DNA of 64,000 bases from Bradyrhizobium sp. CCBAU 53421. GTDB lineage: Bacteria; Pseudomonadota; Alphaproteobacteria; Rhizobiales; Xanthobacteraceae. A model generated the notes under the pieces. The model saw only the letters and a list, made by a program, of their open reading frames with translations. It searched no databases and was not told the DNA's origin. The position numbers and the translations under genes are program-made. Shown here piece by piece: positions 14,064-23,271 of this stretch (position 1 is the first letter of the stretch; every line of letters begins with the position of its first letter). Location: the NCBI RefSeq assembly GCF_015291625.1, contig NZ_CP030047.1, positions 3,100,001 to 3,164,000 on the forward strand, in the 5' to 3' direction.

Positions 14064-16049
14064 ATGTCCGGAACCAAAATCCTTTGGGGGCAGGTGATCG
14101 TTGTGGGCCTGATCGTCTTGCTGGCCATCTGGGGAGCGACCGAGTGGACAGCCTGGCGACTTGCCTGCCAGCCGGAGCTTGGGCGGCCCTGGTTCGAATT
14201 GTTAGGCTTCAAGGTCTATTACCCACCGATCTTCTTCTGGTGGTGGTTCGTCTACGATGCCTACGCGCCTCAGGTTTTTGTCGAGGGCGCCTTCATCGCG
14301 GCATCGGGGACCGTCGTTTCGATCGCGGTGGCGATCAGCATGTCGGTCTGGCGGGCCCGCGAGGCCAAGAACGTCGAGACCTATGGCTCGGCGCGCTGGG
14401 CCGGTCTGGAAGAGGTGAGAGCGGCCGGTCTTCTCGGTCCAGATGGCGTGGTGCTGGGTAAGCTCGACGATGATTACGTTCGCCATGATGGACCGGAACA
14501 CGTGTTGTGTTTTGCTCCCACCCGGTCCGGCAAAGGTGTAGGTCTCGTCGTTCCCTCGCTGCTGACTTGGCCCGGCTCGGCCATCGTTCACGACATCAAG
14601 GGCGAGAACTGGCAACTGACTGCCGGTTTCCGCTCTCGGCACGGCCGCGTCCTGTTATTCGACCCGACCAACCCAAAGTCCTCGGCCTACAATCCGCTGC
14701 TCGAGGTTCGGCGCGGGGAATGGGAGGTTCGCGACGTCCAGAACGTGGCTGACGTTCTGGTCGACCCCGAAGGCTCGCTCGACAAGCGGAACCATTGGGA
14801 GAAGACCAGTCATTCGCTCCTGGTCGGCGCCATACTCCACGTCCTCTATGCCGAGGCAGACAAGACCTTGGCGGGGGTTGCAGCTTTCCTCTCCGACCCG
14901 AAGCGGCCGATCGAGGCGACGCTGAAGGCCATGATGACGACGCCGCACCTTGGTGAGCTGGGTGCCCACACCGTGGTCGCTTCGACCGCGAGAGAGCTTC
15001 TCAACAAATCCGACAACGAACGTTCCGGCGTCCTGTCTACCGCGATGTCGTTCCTTGGACTTTACCGTGATCCCGTCGTGGCCCAGGTGACCAGCCGCTG
15101 CGACTGGCGAATTGCCGACCTGATCTCCGATCCTCGGCCAGCGTCGCTTTACCTCGTGGTGCCGCCTTCCGACATCTCGCGGACCAAGCCGCTGATCCGC
15201 CTGGTGCTGAACCAGATCGGCCGTCGCCTGACCGAGGACTTGCACGCCAGCAACCGCCGGCACCGTGTCTTGATGATGCTCGACGAGTTCCCGGCACTCG
15301 GGCGGCTCGATTTCTTCGAGTCCGCGCTAGCCTTCATGGCGGGCTACGGCATCAAGAGCTTTTTGATCGCGCAATCGCTCAATCAGATCGAGAAGGCTTA
15401 TGGGCCGAACAACGCCATTCTCGACAACTGCCACGTCCGGGTCAGCTTCTCGACCAATGACGAGCGGACCGCCAAGCGCGTGTCCGACGCACTGGGCACC
15501 GCGACCGAGATGCGAGCGATGAAGAACTATGCCGGGCACAGATTGAACCCCTGGCTGGGGCACCTCATGGTATCCCGACAGGAGACGGCGAGGCCGCTCT
15601 TGACCCCAGGTGAGGTCATGCAGCTGCCGCCGCGAGATGAAATTGTCATGGTCGCGGGCGCGCCGCCGATCCGAGCATCAAAGGCACGCTACTACGAGGA
15701 TCGCCGATTCACCGAGCGAGTGATGCCGCCGCCCGATTCGGCGACGTCCGGCCGGACATCGCGAACGGACGGATGGTCGATGCTTGGACTGCTCAAGCCG
15801 GCGACGGATCCAACCGACAGTACAGGGCAGGGGGAGGACACGGCCAATAGTGGACTTCGTCGTGAGCCCGAGCTCCCCGATCACGTTGCGATCGTCAAGG
15901 AGACAACCGATTCAACGCCGGCGGAAGAATTTGCCGTTGTTCTTGACGACGACGAAGATGCGGTCCGTCAATCTCGGCTGCTCCGTCAGCAGATGCGCGG
16001 CGTCGCCCGTCAAGTCGCGATGGACCCGGATGACGGGATGGAGCTGTGA
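14064..16049 (+). CDS. traG: Conjugal transfer coupling protein TraG (VirD4 family)
   Basis: A 661-residue type IV coupling protein that brings the relaxase-DNA complex to the secretion channel. Two transmembrane segments lie in the first 110 residues. Walker A is TRSGKGVG at about residue 153, Walker B is VLMMLDEFPALG at about 401, followed by GIKSFLIAQSLNQIEKAYG. The C-terminal 100 residues are polar and end in an acidic tail. It lies between the relaxase and the ribbon-helix-helix gene, the usual order. Confidence 0.93.
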   Translation: MSGTKILWGQVIVVGLIVLLAIWGATEWTAWRLACQPELGRPWFELLGFKVYYPPIFFWWWFVYDAYAPQVFVEGAFIAASGTVVSIAVAISMSVWRAREAKNVETYGSARWAGLEEVRAAGLLGPDGVVLGKLDDDYVRHDGPEHVLCFAPTRSGKGVGLVVPSLLTWPGSAIVHDIKGENWQLTAGFRSRHGRVLLFDPTNPKSSAYNPLLEVRRGEWEVRDVQNVADVLVDPEGSLDKRNHWEKTSHSLLVGAILHVLYAEADKTLAGVAAFLSDPKRPIEATLKAMMTTPHLGELGAHTVVASTARELLNKSDNERSGVLSTAMSFLGLYRDPVVAQVTSRCDWRIADLISDPRPASLYLVVPPSDISRTKPLIRLVLNQIGRRLTEDLHASNRRHRVLMMLDEFPALGRLDFFESALAFMAGYGIKSFLIAQSLNQIEKAYGPNNAILDNCHVRVSFSTNDERTAKRVSDALGTATEMRAMKNYAGHRLNPWLGHLMVSRQETARPLLTPGEVMQLPPRDEIVMVAGAPPIRASKARYYEDRRFTERVMPPPDSATSGRTSRTDGWSMLGLLKPATDPTDSTGQGEDTANSGLRREPELPDHVAIVKETTDSTPAEEFAVVLDDDEDAVRQSRLLRQQMRGVARQVAMDPDDGMEL

Positions 16050-16055
16050 GCCAAC

Positions 16056-16481
16056 ATGCGCGACCGCATGAATGTTTACTTTCCGCCGGAGCTTCTGAAG
16101 CAGATCGCGGATCTTGCGGATCGGAAGAATGTTTCCAGGTCTGCGATCGTGGAAGCGGCAGTTGCGTCCTTTCTGTCACCAGACGGAGCAGACAGGAGGG
16201 AGGCGGCGTTCACCCGTCGCCTGGATCGTATATCGCGTCAGATGCAAAGGCTGGAGCGTGACGTCGGCCTGACGGCCGAAACCCTGGCCCTCTTCATTCG
16301 CTTCTGGCTGACGATCACGCCGCCTTTGCCCAATGACGCGCAGGCGGCCGCACAGCTCAAAGGGCGAGAGCGTTTTGAAGGATTTGTCGAAGCGCTCGGT
16401 CGTCGCTTGCAGAAGGGGCAGAGCTTCCTGCGCGAGATTCCCGAAGATATCGTTCGTCAGGAGCCGGGCAGCGAAACCTGA
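16056..16481 (+). CDS. CopG-type ribbon-helix-helix DNA-binding protein
   Basis: A 141-residue protein with an N-terminal ribbon-helix-helix: MNVYFPPELLKQIADLADRK then VSRSAIVEAAVASFL. The rest is helical (RLDRISRQMQRLERDVGL, RFWLTITPP). Proteins of this kind follow traG in this ICE family and probably act at oriT or repress the transfer operon. It starts six bases after the traG stop. The trbB gene would normally come next but an MFS gene intervenes. Confidence 0.8.
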   Translation: MRDRMNVYFPPELLKQIADLADRKNVSRSAIVEAAVASFLSPDGADRREAAFTRRLDRISRQMQRLERDVGLTAETLALFIRFWLTITPPLPNDAQAAAQLKGRERFEGFVEALGRRLQKGQSFLREIPEDIVRQEPGSET

Positions 16482-16514
16482 TTGAACCACGTAGGCGAGC
16501 TATTTCGCCGGCCA

Positions 16515-16539
16515 TTCTTTTTCTACGCCACCCTACGAT
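16515..16539 (+). repeat. 25-bp direct repeat, left copy, flanking the MFS insertion
   Basis: Begins TTCTTTTTCTACGCCA and ends CCTACGAT. The right copy at 18054-18078 is identical except for one base (C16531 here, G18070 there). The 1,539 bases from the end of this copy to the end of the other contain only the MFS gene and its borders. Confidence 0.75.
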
Positions 16540-16614
16540 GCAGGAATTTAGCCAAGCCGACAAAGAGCTGGACGCGCTATCGGCTCGAATGAGCTGAAGA
16601 GCAAAGGGGCCAGC

Positions 16615-17949
16615 ATGCAAATGTCAGCCGCGTGGCGCCTCATCGCGCGCGTTTTTCTCCCGTTCGCTGCTGGATACTATCTTTCATACCTGTTCCGAAC
16701 GATCAACGCTTTGATCGCCGGCCATCTTATATCGGATACCGGACTCGGGTCTGCTGACCTTGGGTTGCTTACGTCAATCTATTTCCTGATCTTTGCGGCG
16801 GCTCAGATCCCCATCGGAATATTGCTGGACCGCTTTGGCCCGCGTCGCGTCCAAAGTGCGTTGCTCTTGGTCGCCGCCGCGGGTGCCGGCCTGTTCGCGA
16901 TGTCGACGGGGTTGCCGTCGCTCTTGATTTCGCGAGCAATGATCGGCCTTGGGGTGGCGGCCGCGCTGACGGCCGGGTTGAAATCCATCGTTCTCTGGTT
17001 TCCCAGGGAACGAGTGGCCTTGCTGAACGGCTACATGGTGATGCTGGGCTCGCTCGGAGCGGTGACCGCCACGACCCCAACCGAACACCTGCTCGCCTTG
17101 ATCGGCTGGCGACAGCTCTTTGAAATCCTGGCGGCCGCGACCGGTGCCACGGCCGTGCTCATCTACATCGTGGTCCCTGAACGTGTCATCGCCCCATCAA
17201 TAGAATCAATCCCCGCCACCCTCAGCTCCGTTTTTGGCGACAGGCGATTCTGGCGAATTGCCCCGTTGTCGGCAACTTGCGTGGGATCAGCCTGGTCTCT
17301 GCAGGGATTGTGGGCCGCACCGTGGCTGACCGACGTAGAGGGACTTGGTCGTGAGGGGCTCGTCGGGCAGCTATTCATCATGACGATCGTACTTTGCGGC
17401 GGTGCCTGGTTGTTCGGCACAACGGTCCATTGCATCCGGCGAAGAGGAGTTGGAGCGGAAACGATATTGGCGATTGTCGCGGTGCTCTTCATCGCCGCCG
17501 AGCTCGCCTTGATTCTGCGCGTGCCTTTGCCCTCCATACTGCCGTGGTCTGTCGTCGCGATTGTCGGAACAGCGACCGTGGTCAGTTTTGCGGTGATAGC
17601 TGATTACTTTCCGCCAGAGCTTGCCGGGCGTGCCAACGGCGCCTTGAACGTACTGCACTTTGGATGGGCATTCTTGGCTCAATACGGGACAGGCCTGATT
17701 CTGGAGCAATGGTCCACGGAGGATGGCCATAGGGCCATCTTGGCCTATCAGGTTGCGTTTGGTTTCAACGTAGCACTGCAGATCGTGACGTTCGTTTGGT
17801 TCGCGCGACCGTGGGTCCGATCCTTCGCCTGGTGGATCGGTTCAATTACCATCTTCACGCCGGTTAGCGTTTCCGACGCAGTTGAACCGGTAATTCCGTA
17901 CGAGCAAGCGACCGTACTAATACCGATGGATGGCGACGCGGAGTGGTGA
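16615..17949 (+). CDS. MFS transporter, cargo inside the transfer operon
   Basis: A 444-residue major facilitator with about twelve hydrophobic segments. The loop between segments 2 and 3 holds IPIGILLDRFGPRRVQSALL, the GxLaDrxGrRr-type MFS signature, and GLPSLLISRAMIGLGVAAAL follows. AAAGGGG precedes the ATG at 16615; ATG 16621 is also in frame. The substrate is unknown. MFS genes are not part of trb operons; this one is bracketed by 25-bp direct repeats and splits the ribbon-helix-helix gene from trbB, so it is an insertion. The C-terminal 40 residues after the last segment are polar. Confidence 0.85.
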   Translation: MQMSAAWRLIARVFLPFAAGYYLSYLFRTINALIAGHLISDTGLGSADLGLLTSIYFLIFAAAQIPIGILLDRFGPRRVQSALLLVAAAGAGLFAMSTGLPSLLISRAMIGLGVAAALTAGLKSIVLWFPRERVALLNGYMVMLGSLGAVTATTPTEHLLALIGWRQLFEILAAATGATAVLIYIVVPERVIAPSIESIPATLSSVFGDRRFWRIAPLSATCVGSAWSLQGLWAAPWLTDVEGLGREGLVGQLFIMTIVLCGGAWLFGTTVHCIRRRGVGAETILAIVAVLFIAAELALILRVPLPSILPWSVVAIVGTATVVSFAVIADYFPPELAGRANGALNVLHFGWAFLAQYGTGLILEQWSTEDGHRAILAYQVAFGFNVALQIVTFVWFARPWVRSFAWWIGSITIFTPVSVSDAVEPVIPYEQATVLIPMDGDAEW

Positions 17950-18053
17950 GCCCCGCAACGTTGCGTGCAAGCCCTTACCGACGAACACTGATCAAAATTC
18001 CTGCTATCGAGCTTGTTCGTTCGAGGAGGGCGTCAGGTATCTGTTCCCGGTCT

Positions 18054-18078
18054 TTCTTTTTCTACGCCAGCCTACGAT
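18054..18078 (+). repeat. 25-bp direct repeat, right copy, flanking the MFS insertion
   Basis: Matches 16515-16539 with one substitution at position 17 of the repeat. It lies 98 bases before the trbB start and joins the sequence that would normally precede trbB. Confidence 0.75.
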
Positions 18079-18135
18079 CGCCGTAAGCGCTTTGTTGCCC
18101 CAAGTCGTTCGGTGGCTTTTCTAATCAACCCATCT

Positions 18136-18158
18136 GAGGACGCTCTCTAAACGTCCTC
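18136..18158. promoter_or_regulatory. 7-bp perfect inverted repeat before trbB
   Basis: GAGGACG (18136-18142) and CGTCCTC (18152-18158) are complementary around a nine-base loop. It lies 18 bases before the trbB start, without a T-run. It could be an operator for the trb operon or a leader hairpin. Confidence 0.45.
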
Positions 18159-18175
18159 GTTCGGTGGGGGCGACG

Positions 18176-19138
18176 GTGGCAATCCATTCCTTTCAAGCGG
18201 AGGCTAATTCGCGTGGTGCGCGAATGCTGCGTAGCGCGCTCGGTACGGCGATTGCGGGCTACCTGGAAGACGACGCAATCATTGAGGTCATGCTCAATCC
18301 GGATGGGCGTTTGTGGATTGATCGGCTGTCGAGTGGCCTCACTGATACCGGCGAAACTTTGTCTGCGGCGGACGGCGAGCGTATCGTTCGTTTGGTAGCG
18401 CACCATGTAGGCGCTGAGGTGCATGCTGGCTCGCCACGCGTCTCTGCCGAGCTACCTGGGACCGGTGAGCGCTTCGAAGGCTTGTTACCTCCAGTCGTTG
18501 CGGCTCCTGCGTTTGCTATCCGTAAGCCCGCGGTCGCGGTGTTCACACTCGACGACTATGTGGCCGCGGGAACGATGACATCAGATCAGGCCAGCGCCCT
18601 AAGGGCTGCGGTCGCCGCGCGCAAGAACATCCTCGTCGCTGGCGGGACCTCGACCGGCAAGACCACGTTGACCAACGCGCTCTTGGCCGAGGTGGCAAAG
18701 ACCACCGATCGGGTCGTGCTGATTGAAGACACCCGCGAACTTCAGTGTAAGGCGCCCAATCTCGTGGCGCTGCGGACCAAGGACGGCGTAGCGACGCTAT
18801 CTGACCTTGTCCGGTCCTCGCTTCGACTGCGTCCTGACCGCATCCCGATCGGTGAAGTCCGGGGCGCCGAAGCGCTCGACTTGCTCAAGGCCTGGGGCAC
18901 CGGTCACCCCGGCGGCATCGGTACCATCCATGCTGGAACCGCGCTCGGCGCCTTACGGCGGCTCGAGCAACTCATCCAGGAAGCCGTCATCACGGTTCCG
19001 CGTGCCCTGATTGCCGAGACCATCAACATCGTCGCCGTGCTTGCGGGGCGCGGCGCTGACCGCCGCCTCGCTGAGCTCGCCGCCGTCTCAGGGCTCGGTG
19101 CCACGGGTGACTACAGCCTTTCACCAGCAGGAGACTGA
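18176..19138 (+). CDS. trbB: P-type conjugative transfer ATPase TrbB
   Basis: A VirB11-type hexameric ATPase, 320 residues. Walker A is GGTSTGKTT at about residue 155, the Asp box [12 protein letters not shown] follows, and the family signature is [20 protein letters not shown] then [10 protein letters not shown]. The enzyme powers assembly of the transfer channel and pilus. GTG 18176 is chosen because GGGGG lies upstream at normal spacing; GTG 18164 and ATG 18224 are other possible starts. It opens the trb operon proper, with trbC one base behind its stop. Confidence 0.92.
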   Translation: MAIHSFQAEANSRGARMLRSALGTAIAGYLEDDAIIEVMLNPDGRLWIDRLSSGLTDTGETLSAADGERIVRLVAHHVGAEVHAGSPRVSAELPGTGERFEGLLPPVVAAPAFAIRKPAVAVFTLDDYVAAGTMTSDQASALRAAVAARKNILVAGGTSTGKTTLTNALLAEVAKTTDRVVLIEDTRELQCKAPNLVALRTKDGVATLSDLVRSSLRLRPDRIPIGEVRGAEALDLLKAWGTGHPGGIGTIHAGTALGALRRLEQLIQEAVITVPRALIAETINIVAVLAGRGADRRLAELAAVSGLGATGDYSLSPAGD

Positions 19139-19139
19139 C

Positions 19140-19463
19140 ATGCGTCAGCAATTTCGCTTTCTTCGAGGTACATCGTTGGCCGCCTACGGCACCATGCTTT
19201 TGGCAGTTCGGACCGCATGGGCGGCTGGCTCGAACATGCCGTGGGAGCAGCCACTCAATCAGATCCTGCAGTCGGTCGAGGGGCCCGTCGCCAAGATCAT
19301 TGCTGTCATCATCATCGTCGTGACCGGGCTCACGCTCGCCTTTGGCGATTCGTCCGGTGGTTTCCGGCGGCTGATCCAGATCGTGTTCGGTCTGTCGATC
19401 GCGTTCGCGGCCTCGAGCTTCTTCCTGTCGTTCTTCTCCTTCGGTGGCGGCGTGGTGATCTGA
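19140..19463 (+). CDS. trbC: TrbC conjugal pilin
   Basis: A 107-residue VirB2-like prepilin. A leader ending near AVRTAWAAG (residues 25-33) is followed by two transmembrane segments: VAKIIAVIIIVVTGLTLAFG and the stretch from IQIVFGLSIAFAASSFF. In the RP4 paradigm it is processed by TraF. The stop overlaps the trbD start (TGATG at 19461-19465). Confidence 0.88.
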   Translation: MRQQFRFLRGTSLAAYGTMLLAVRTAWAAGSNMPWEQPLNQILQSVEGPVAKIIAVIIIVVTGLTLAFGDSSGGFRRLIQIVFGLSIAFAASSFFLSFFSFGGGVVI

Positions 19464-19726
19464 TGGATGACCCCGTCACTGGTTTTGTCGTGCCCGTTCA
19501 CCGCGCGCTCACCGAGCCGATCTTGATGGGCGGTGCGCCCCGGTCGGTTGCGATTGTCAACGGCACGCTTGCGGCAGCCCTTGGGCTGGGATTGCGGCTC
19601 TGGATCGCGGGTCTCGTCCTCTGGTTCATCGGCCACATGGCCGCCGTCTGGGCCGCCAAGCGCGATCCTGCCTTCGTCGATGTGGTGCGCCGACATCTGC
19701 GCATTCCCGGTCATCTCAACACCTGA
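19463..19726 (+). CDS. trbD: Conjugal transfer protein TrbD
   Basis: An 87-residue VirB3-like inner-membrane protein. It begins DDPVTGFVVPVHRALTEPIL and has one long hydrophobic region with two segments (VNGTLAAALGLGLRLWIAG and LVLWFIGHMAAVW), ending in a basic tail VDVVRRHLRIP. It overlaps trbC by one base and trbE follows after ten bases. Confidence 0.88.
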   Translation: MDDPVTGFVVPVHRALTEPILMGGAPRSVAIVNGTLAAALGLGLRLWIAGLVLWFIGHMAAVWAAKRDPAFVDVVRRHLRIPGHLNT

Positions 19727-19736
19727 GCCCTCGGTC

Positions 19737-22178
19737 ATGATGAATCTCGCCGAATATCGCCATTCCAACGCGCGGCTCGCCGACTTCCTGCCCTGGGCAG
19801 CCCTCGTCGACGAGGGAATCATCCTGAACAAGGACGGCTCGTTCCAGCGGACGGCAAAGTTCCGGGGGCCTGACCTCGACAGCGCAGTGCCGGCTGAACT
19901 TGTCGCCGTTGCCGGCCGTCTGAACAACGCCTTGCGCCGTCTGGGATCCGGCTGGGCCGTGTTCGTTGAGGCCCAGCGCCATTTTGCAGGTGTTTACCCG
20001 CCGAACACTTTTCCGGATGTCGCGTCTGCACTGGTCGACGCCGAGCGCAGAGCACAATTCGAGGAGGCAGGGGCCCACTACGAGTCCAGCTACTTCCTGA
20101 CCTTCCTCTATCTGCCACCGGAGGAGGGAGCCGCCAGAGCTGAGCGACTGCTCTACGAGGGGCGAGATCGGACTGTGGGAGCAGACGCTCGCGAGGTGCT
20201 CCGCGGGTTTGTCGATCAAACCACCCGCGTGCTGCAACTTATCGAAGGGTTCATGCCGGAATGCGGCTGGCTCGATGATCAGGCCACGTTGACTTACCTG
20301 CACTCGACAATTTCCACCAAGCGTCATCGAGTTCGAGTGCCCGAAGTTCCCATGTACATCGATGCTCTATTGGCGGACCAGCCGCTGACCGGCGGGCTCG
20401 AGCCGATGTTGGGCTCAGCTAATATGCGAGTTCTCACGATTGTTGGCTTCCCGGGCACGACGACGCCGGGAATTCTGGATGACCTGAATCGCTTGGCGTT
20501 TTCGTATCGCTGGTCGACGCGCGCGATCATGCTCGACAAGACCGATGCCACCAAGTTGCTGACCAAGATCCGTCGCCAGTGGTTCGCCAAGAGAAAGTCC
20601 ATCGGGGCCATTCTCAAGGAGGTCATGACCAACGAGGCGTCGACGCTGCTCGATACCGACGCTCACAACAAGGCAATAGACGCCGACGCGGCCCTGCAGG
20701 AACTGGGTTCGGATCAGATCGGACAAGCCTTTGTCACGGCGACCATCACGGTGTGGGACCGCGATCCCAATGCCGCCGATGAAAAGCTCCGCCTGGTCGA
20801 GAAGGTCATTCAGGGCCGCGACTTCACCTGCATGGTCGAGACGGTGAACGCCGTCGAAGCCTGGCTTGGCAGCCTGCCGGGGCATGTCTACGCGAACGTG
20901 CGGCAGCCACCGGTATCGACCCTCAACCTCGCTCATATGATTCCGATGTCGGCCGTGTGGGCGGGCGACGCAAGGGACCTGCACTTCAAGGGTCCGCCGC
21001 TTTTGTTCGGCAAAACCGAGGGATCAACGCCGTTCCGATTCTCACTCCACGTCGGCGACGTCGGTCATACCCTTGTGGTGGGGCCGACAGGCGCTGGCAA
21101 GTCAGTGCTGCTCGCGCTGATGGCGCTACAGTTCAGGCGTTACCCGAACTCTCAGGTCTTTGCGTTCGATTTCGGTGGTTCGATTCGGGCGGCCGCCCTC
21201 GCCATGGGCGGTGATTGGCATGATCTCGGCGGCGCATTGTCTGACGGAGGTGAACAGCCCGTCGCCCTGCAGCCGCTGGCCTGGATTGATGATCCTTCCG
21301 AGCGCGGATGGGCGACGGAATGGATCGGCGCGATCCTCGCACGGGAAAAGGTCGAGATCACCCCGGAGGTCAAGGATCATCTCTGGTCGGCGCTGACATC
21401 TCTCGCTTCGGCGCCGAGGGAGGAGCGCACCCTCACGGGCCTGTCAGTCCTGCTCCAATCGAACTCTCTGAAACGCGCCTTGCAACCATATTGCCTGGGT
21501 GGTCCGTCCGGGCGCCTGCTCGATGCCGAATTCGAGCGCCTCGGCGAAGCCGCAGTCCAGGCGTTCGAGACCGAAGGGTTGATCGGAACGAGTGCGGCCC
21601 CGACCGTCCTGGCCTACCTCTTTCATCGGATCGGAGACCGTCTCGACGGCCGGCCCACTCTTCTCATTGTCGACGAGGGTTGGCTTGCCCTCGACGACGA
21701 GGACTTTGCCGGCAAACTCCGGGAGTGGCTGAAGACGCTCCGGAAGAAGAATGCCTCCGTCATTTTTGCGACCCAATCGCTTTCGGACATTGACGGCTCC
21801 GCAATCGCACCGGCGATCATCGAGAGCTGCCCGACGCGGCTGTTGCTGCCGAACGAGCGGGCGATCGAGCCGCAAATAGCGGCGATCTACCGTCGCTTCG
21901 GTCTCAATGACCGCCAGATCGAGCTTCTGAGCCGGGCTACGCCAAAGCGCGACTACTATTGCCAGTCTCGTCGCGGCAACCGGATGTTCGAACTTGGCCT
22001 TGGCGAGGTTGCGCTCGCATTCACCGCAGCCTCTTCCAAGACAGACCAGGCCACCATCTCGCAAATCATCGCCGAACATGGACCCGACGGCTTCGTGCCT
22101 GACTGGCTCCAGCGCCGTGGCGTCGCCTGGGCGACAGATCTGATCCCCAATCTCGTCAATCTGGAGAAATCGCTATGA
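19737..22178 (+). CDS. trbE: Conjugal transfer ATPase TrbE (VirB4 family)
   Basis: An 813-residue ATPase. The N-terminal half is a VirB4-specific domain beginning MMNLAEYRHSNARLADFLPW. Walker A GPTGAGKSVLLALMALQFRR sits at about residue 448, Walker B LLIVDEGWLALDDEDF at about 642, and SVIFATQSLSDIDGSAIAP follows. It drives substrate export and pilus assembly. The two consecutive ATGs at 19737 and 19740 are both possible. Its stop overlaps the trbJ start (ATGA). Confidence 0.93.
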   Translation: MMNLAEYRHSNARLADFLPWAALVDEGIILNKDGSFQRTAKFRGPDLDSAVPAELVAVAGRLNNALRRLGSGWAVFVEAQRHFAGVYPPNTFPDVASALVDAERRAQFEEAGAHYESSYFLTFLYLPPEEGAARAERLLYEGRDRTVGADAREVLRGFVDQTTRVLQLIEGFMPECGWLDDQATLTYLHSTISTKRHRVRVPEVPMYIDALLADQPLTGGLEPMLGSANMRVLTIVGFPGTTTPGILDDLNRLAFSYRWSTRAIMLDKTDATKLLTKIRRQWFAKRKSIGAILKEVMTNEASTLLDTDAHNKAIDADAALQELGSDQIGQAFVTATITVWDRDPNAADEKLRLVEKVIQGRDFTCMVETVNAVEAWLGSLPGHVYANVRQPPVSTLNLAHMIPMSAVWAGDARDLHFKGPPLLFGKTEGSTPFRFSLHVGDVGHTLVVGPTGAGKSVLLALMALQFRRYPNSQVFAFDFGGSIRAAALAMGGDWHDLGGALSDGGEQPVALQPLAWIDDPSERGWATEWIGAILAREKVEITPEVKDHLWSALTSLASAPREERTLTGLSVLLQSNSLKRALQPYCLGGPSGRLLDAEFERLGEAAVQAFETEGLIGTSAAPTVLAYLFHRIGDRLDGRPTLLIVDEGWLALDDEDFAGKLREWLKTLRKKNASVIFATQSLSDIDGSAIAPAIIESCPTRLLLPNERAIEPQIAAIYRRFGLNDRQIELLSRATPKRDYYCQSRRGNRMFELGLGEVALAFTAASSKTDQATISQIIAEHGPDGFVPDWLQRRGVAWATDLIPNLVNLEKSL

Positions 22179-22903
22179 AGCGTCTTGGCCTATTGGCGGC
22201 CACTGGCACCATCGCGCTGATGCTTGGCGCCTCAGTGCCCGCACGGGCACTGATCGTCTTTGATCCCAGCAACTACGTTCAGAATGTTCTGACGGCCGCG
22301 CGGGAACTGCAGCAGGTCAACAATCAGATCGTCTCGTTGCAGAACGAGGCGCAGATGCTCATCAATCAGGCAAAGAACCTGGCAAACCTGCCGCATTCAT
22401 CGTTGCAGCAACTGCAATCCTCGATCCAACGCACCCAGCAATTGTTGGCCCAAGCCCAGCGCATCGCTTACGACGTGCAGCAGATCGATCGTGCTTTCTC
22501 GACAAACTACGCGCCAGCTACCAGCAGCCAGTCGGATCAGTTGCTGATCGCCAATGCTCAATCGCGTTGGCAGAATTCCTATGCAGCGACGCAAGATGCG
22601 CTTCGTGTCCAGGCCGGCATCGTTGGTAACCTCGACAGCAATCGCATCCAGACGTCTGCCCTCGTAACCTCGAGCCAGAGTGCCAGTGGCGCCTTGCAGG
22701 CAACTCAGGCCGGCAACCAGATTCTCGCGCTTCAAGCGCAACAACTTGCCGATCTCACAGCAGCCGCGGCGGCGCAGGGCAGGGCGCAGAGCCTCGAAGC
22801 GGCTCAGCGCGCTTCGGCTCAGGATCAGGGGCGAGAGCAGCTCAGGCGTTTCCTGACGCCAGGACAGGGCTATCAATCCTCCAATGTGCAGATGTTCCAC
22901 TGA
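22175..22903 (+). CDS. trbJ: P-type conjugative transfer protein TrbJ
   Basis: A 242-residue VirB5-like exported protein. A signal peptide (LLAATGTIALMLGASVPARA) precedes VFDPSNYVQNVLTAARELQQ, the family hallmark, then long Gln-rich coiled-coil helices (VNNQIVSLQNEAQMLINQAK, LQQLQSSIQRTQQLLAQAQR). It probably forms a periplasmic or pilus-tip component. Overlaps trbE by ATGA and trbK by TGATG. Confidence 0.9.
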   Translation: MKRLGLLAATGTIALMLGASVPARALIVFDPSNYVQNVLTAARELQQVNNQIVSLQNEAQMLINQAKNLANLPHSSLQQLQSSIQRTQQLLAQAQRIAYDVQQIDRAFSTNYAPATSSQSDQLLIANAQSRWQNSYAATQDALRVQAGIVGNLDSNRIQTSALVTSSQSASGALQATQAGNQILALQAQQLADLTAAAAAQGRAQSLEAAQRASAQDQGREQLRRFLTPGQGYQSSNVQMFH

Positions 22904-23271
22904 TGACCGATGTTAGGGCATTCAAGGCACTGTCGCTGCTTACGACAATCGGCCTAGTGGCCGTCGCGGCCTGCACGATTCAGCTGCGTGGCCGCGACGA
23001 ATCTGGGTCGGCACCGAAGGCGGAGCAGAGGACCGATGCAGCCAACGCCGACCTCGTACGTTGCCGCGGCGTCACTCCGGAGGAGACGGCAGGCTATCGC
23101 CACTGCCAGCAGATTTGGGCTGAAAACCGGCGCCGCTTCCTTGGCGCGAAAGACGGCGTCGTAACTCCCAGCCACGATGACTCAACCAACTCGATACCTG
23201 CCCAAAAGGATCAAAGCCGGATCCCGCAGGGATATCCGCTACCGAAGACACCTGAGGCGAACAAGCCATGA
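22903..23271 (+). CDS. trbK: Entry exclusion lipoprotein TrbK (TrbK-alt type)
   Basis: A 122-residue lipoprotein. The leader LLTTIGLVAVAAC carries a lipobox with Cys24. The mature part contains RCRGVTPEETAGYRHCQQIW and ENRRRFLG, the motif by which the alternative TrbK form is recognised. TrbK prevents redundant entry of the same element. Its stop overlaps the trbL start (ATGA at 23268-23271). Confidence 0.82.
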   Translation: MTDVRAFKALSLLTTIGLVAVAACTIQLRGRDESGSAPKAEQRTDAANADLVRCRGVTPEETAGYRHCQQIWAENRRRFLGAKDGVVTPSHDDSTNSIPAQKDQSRIPQGYPLPKTPEANKP

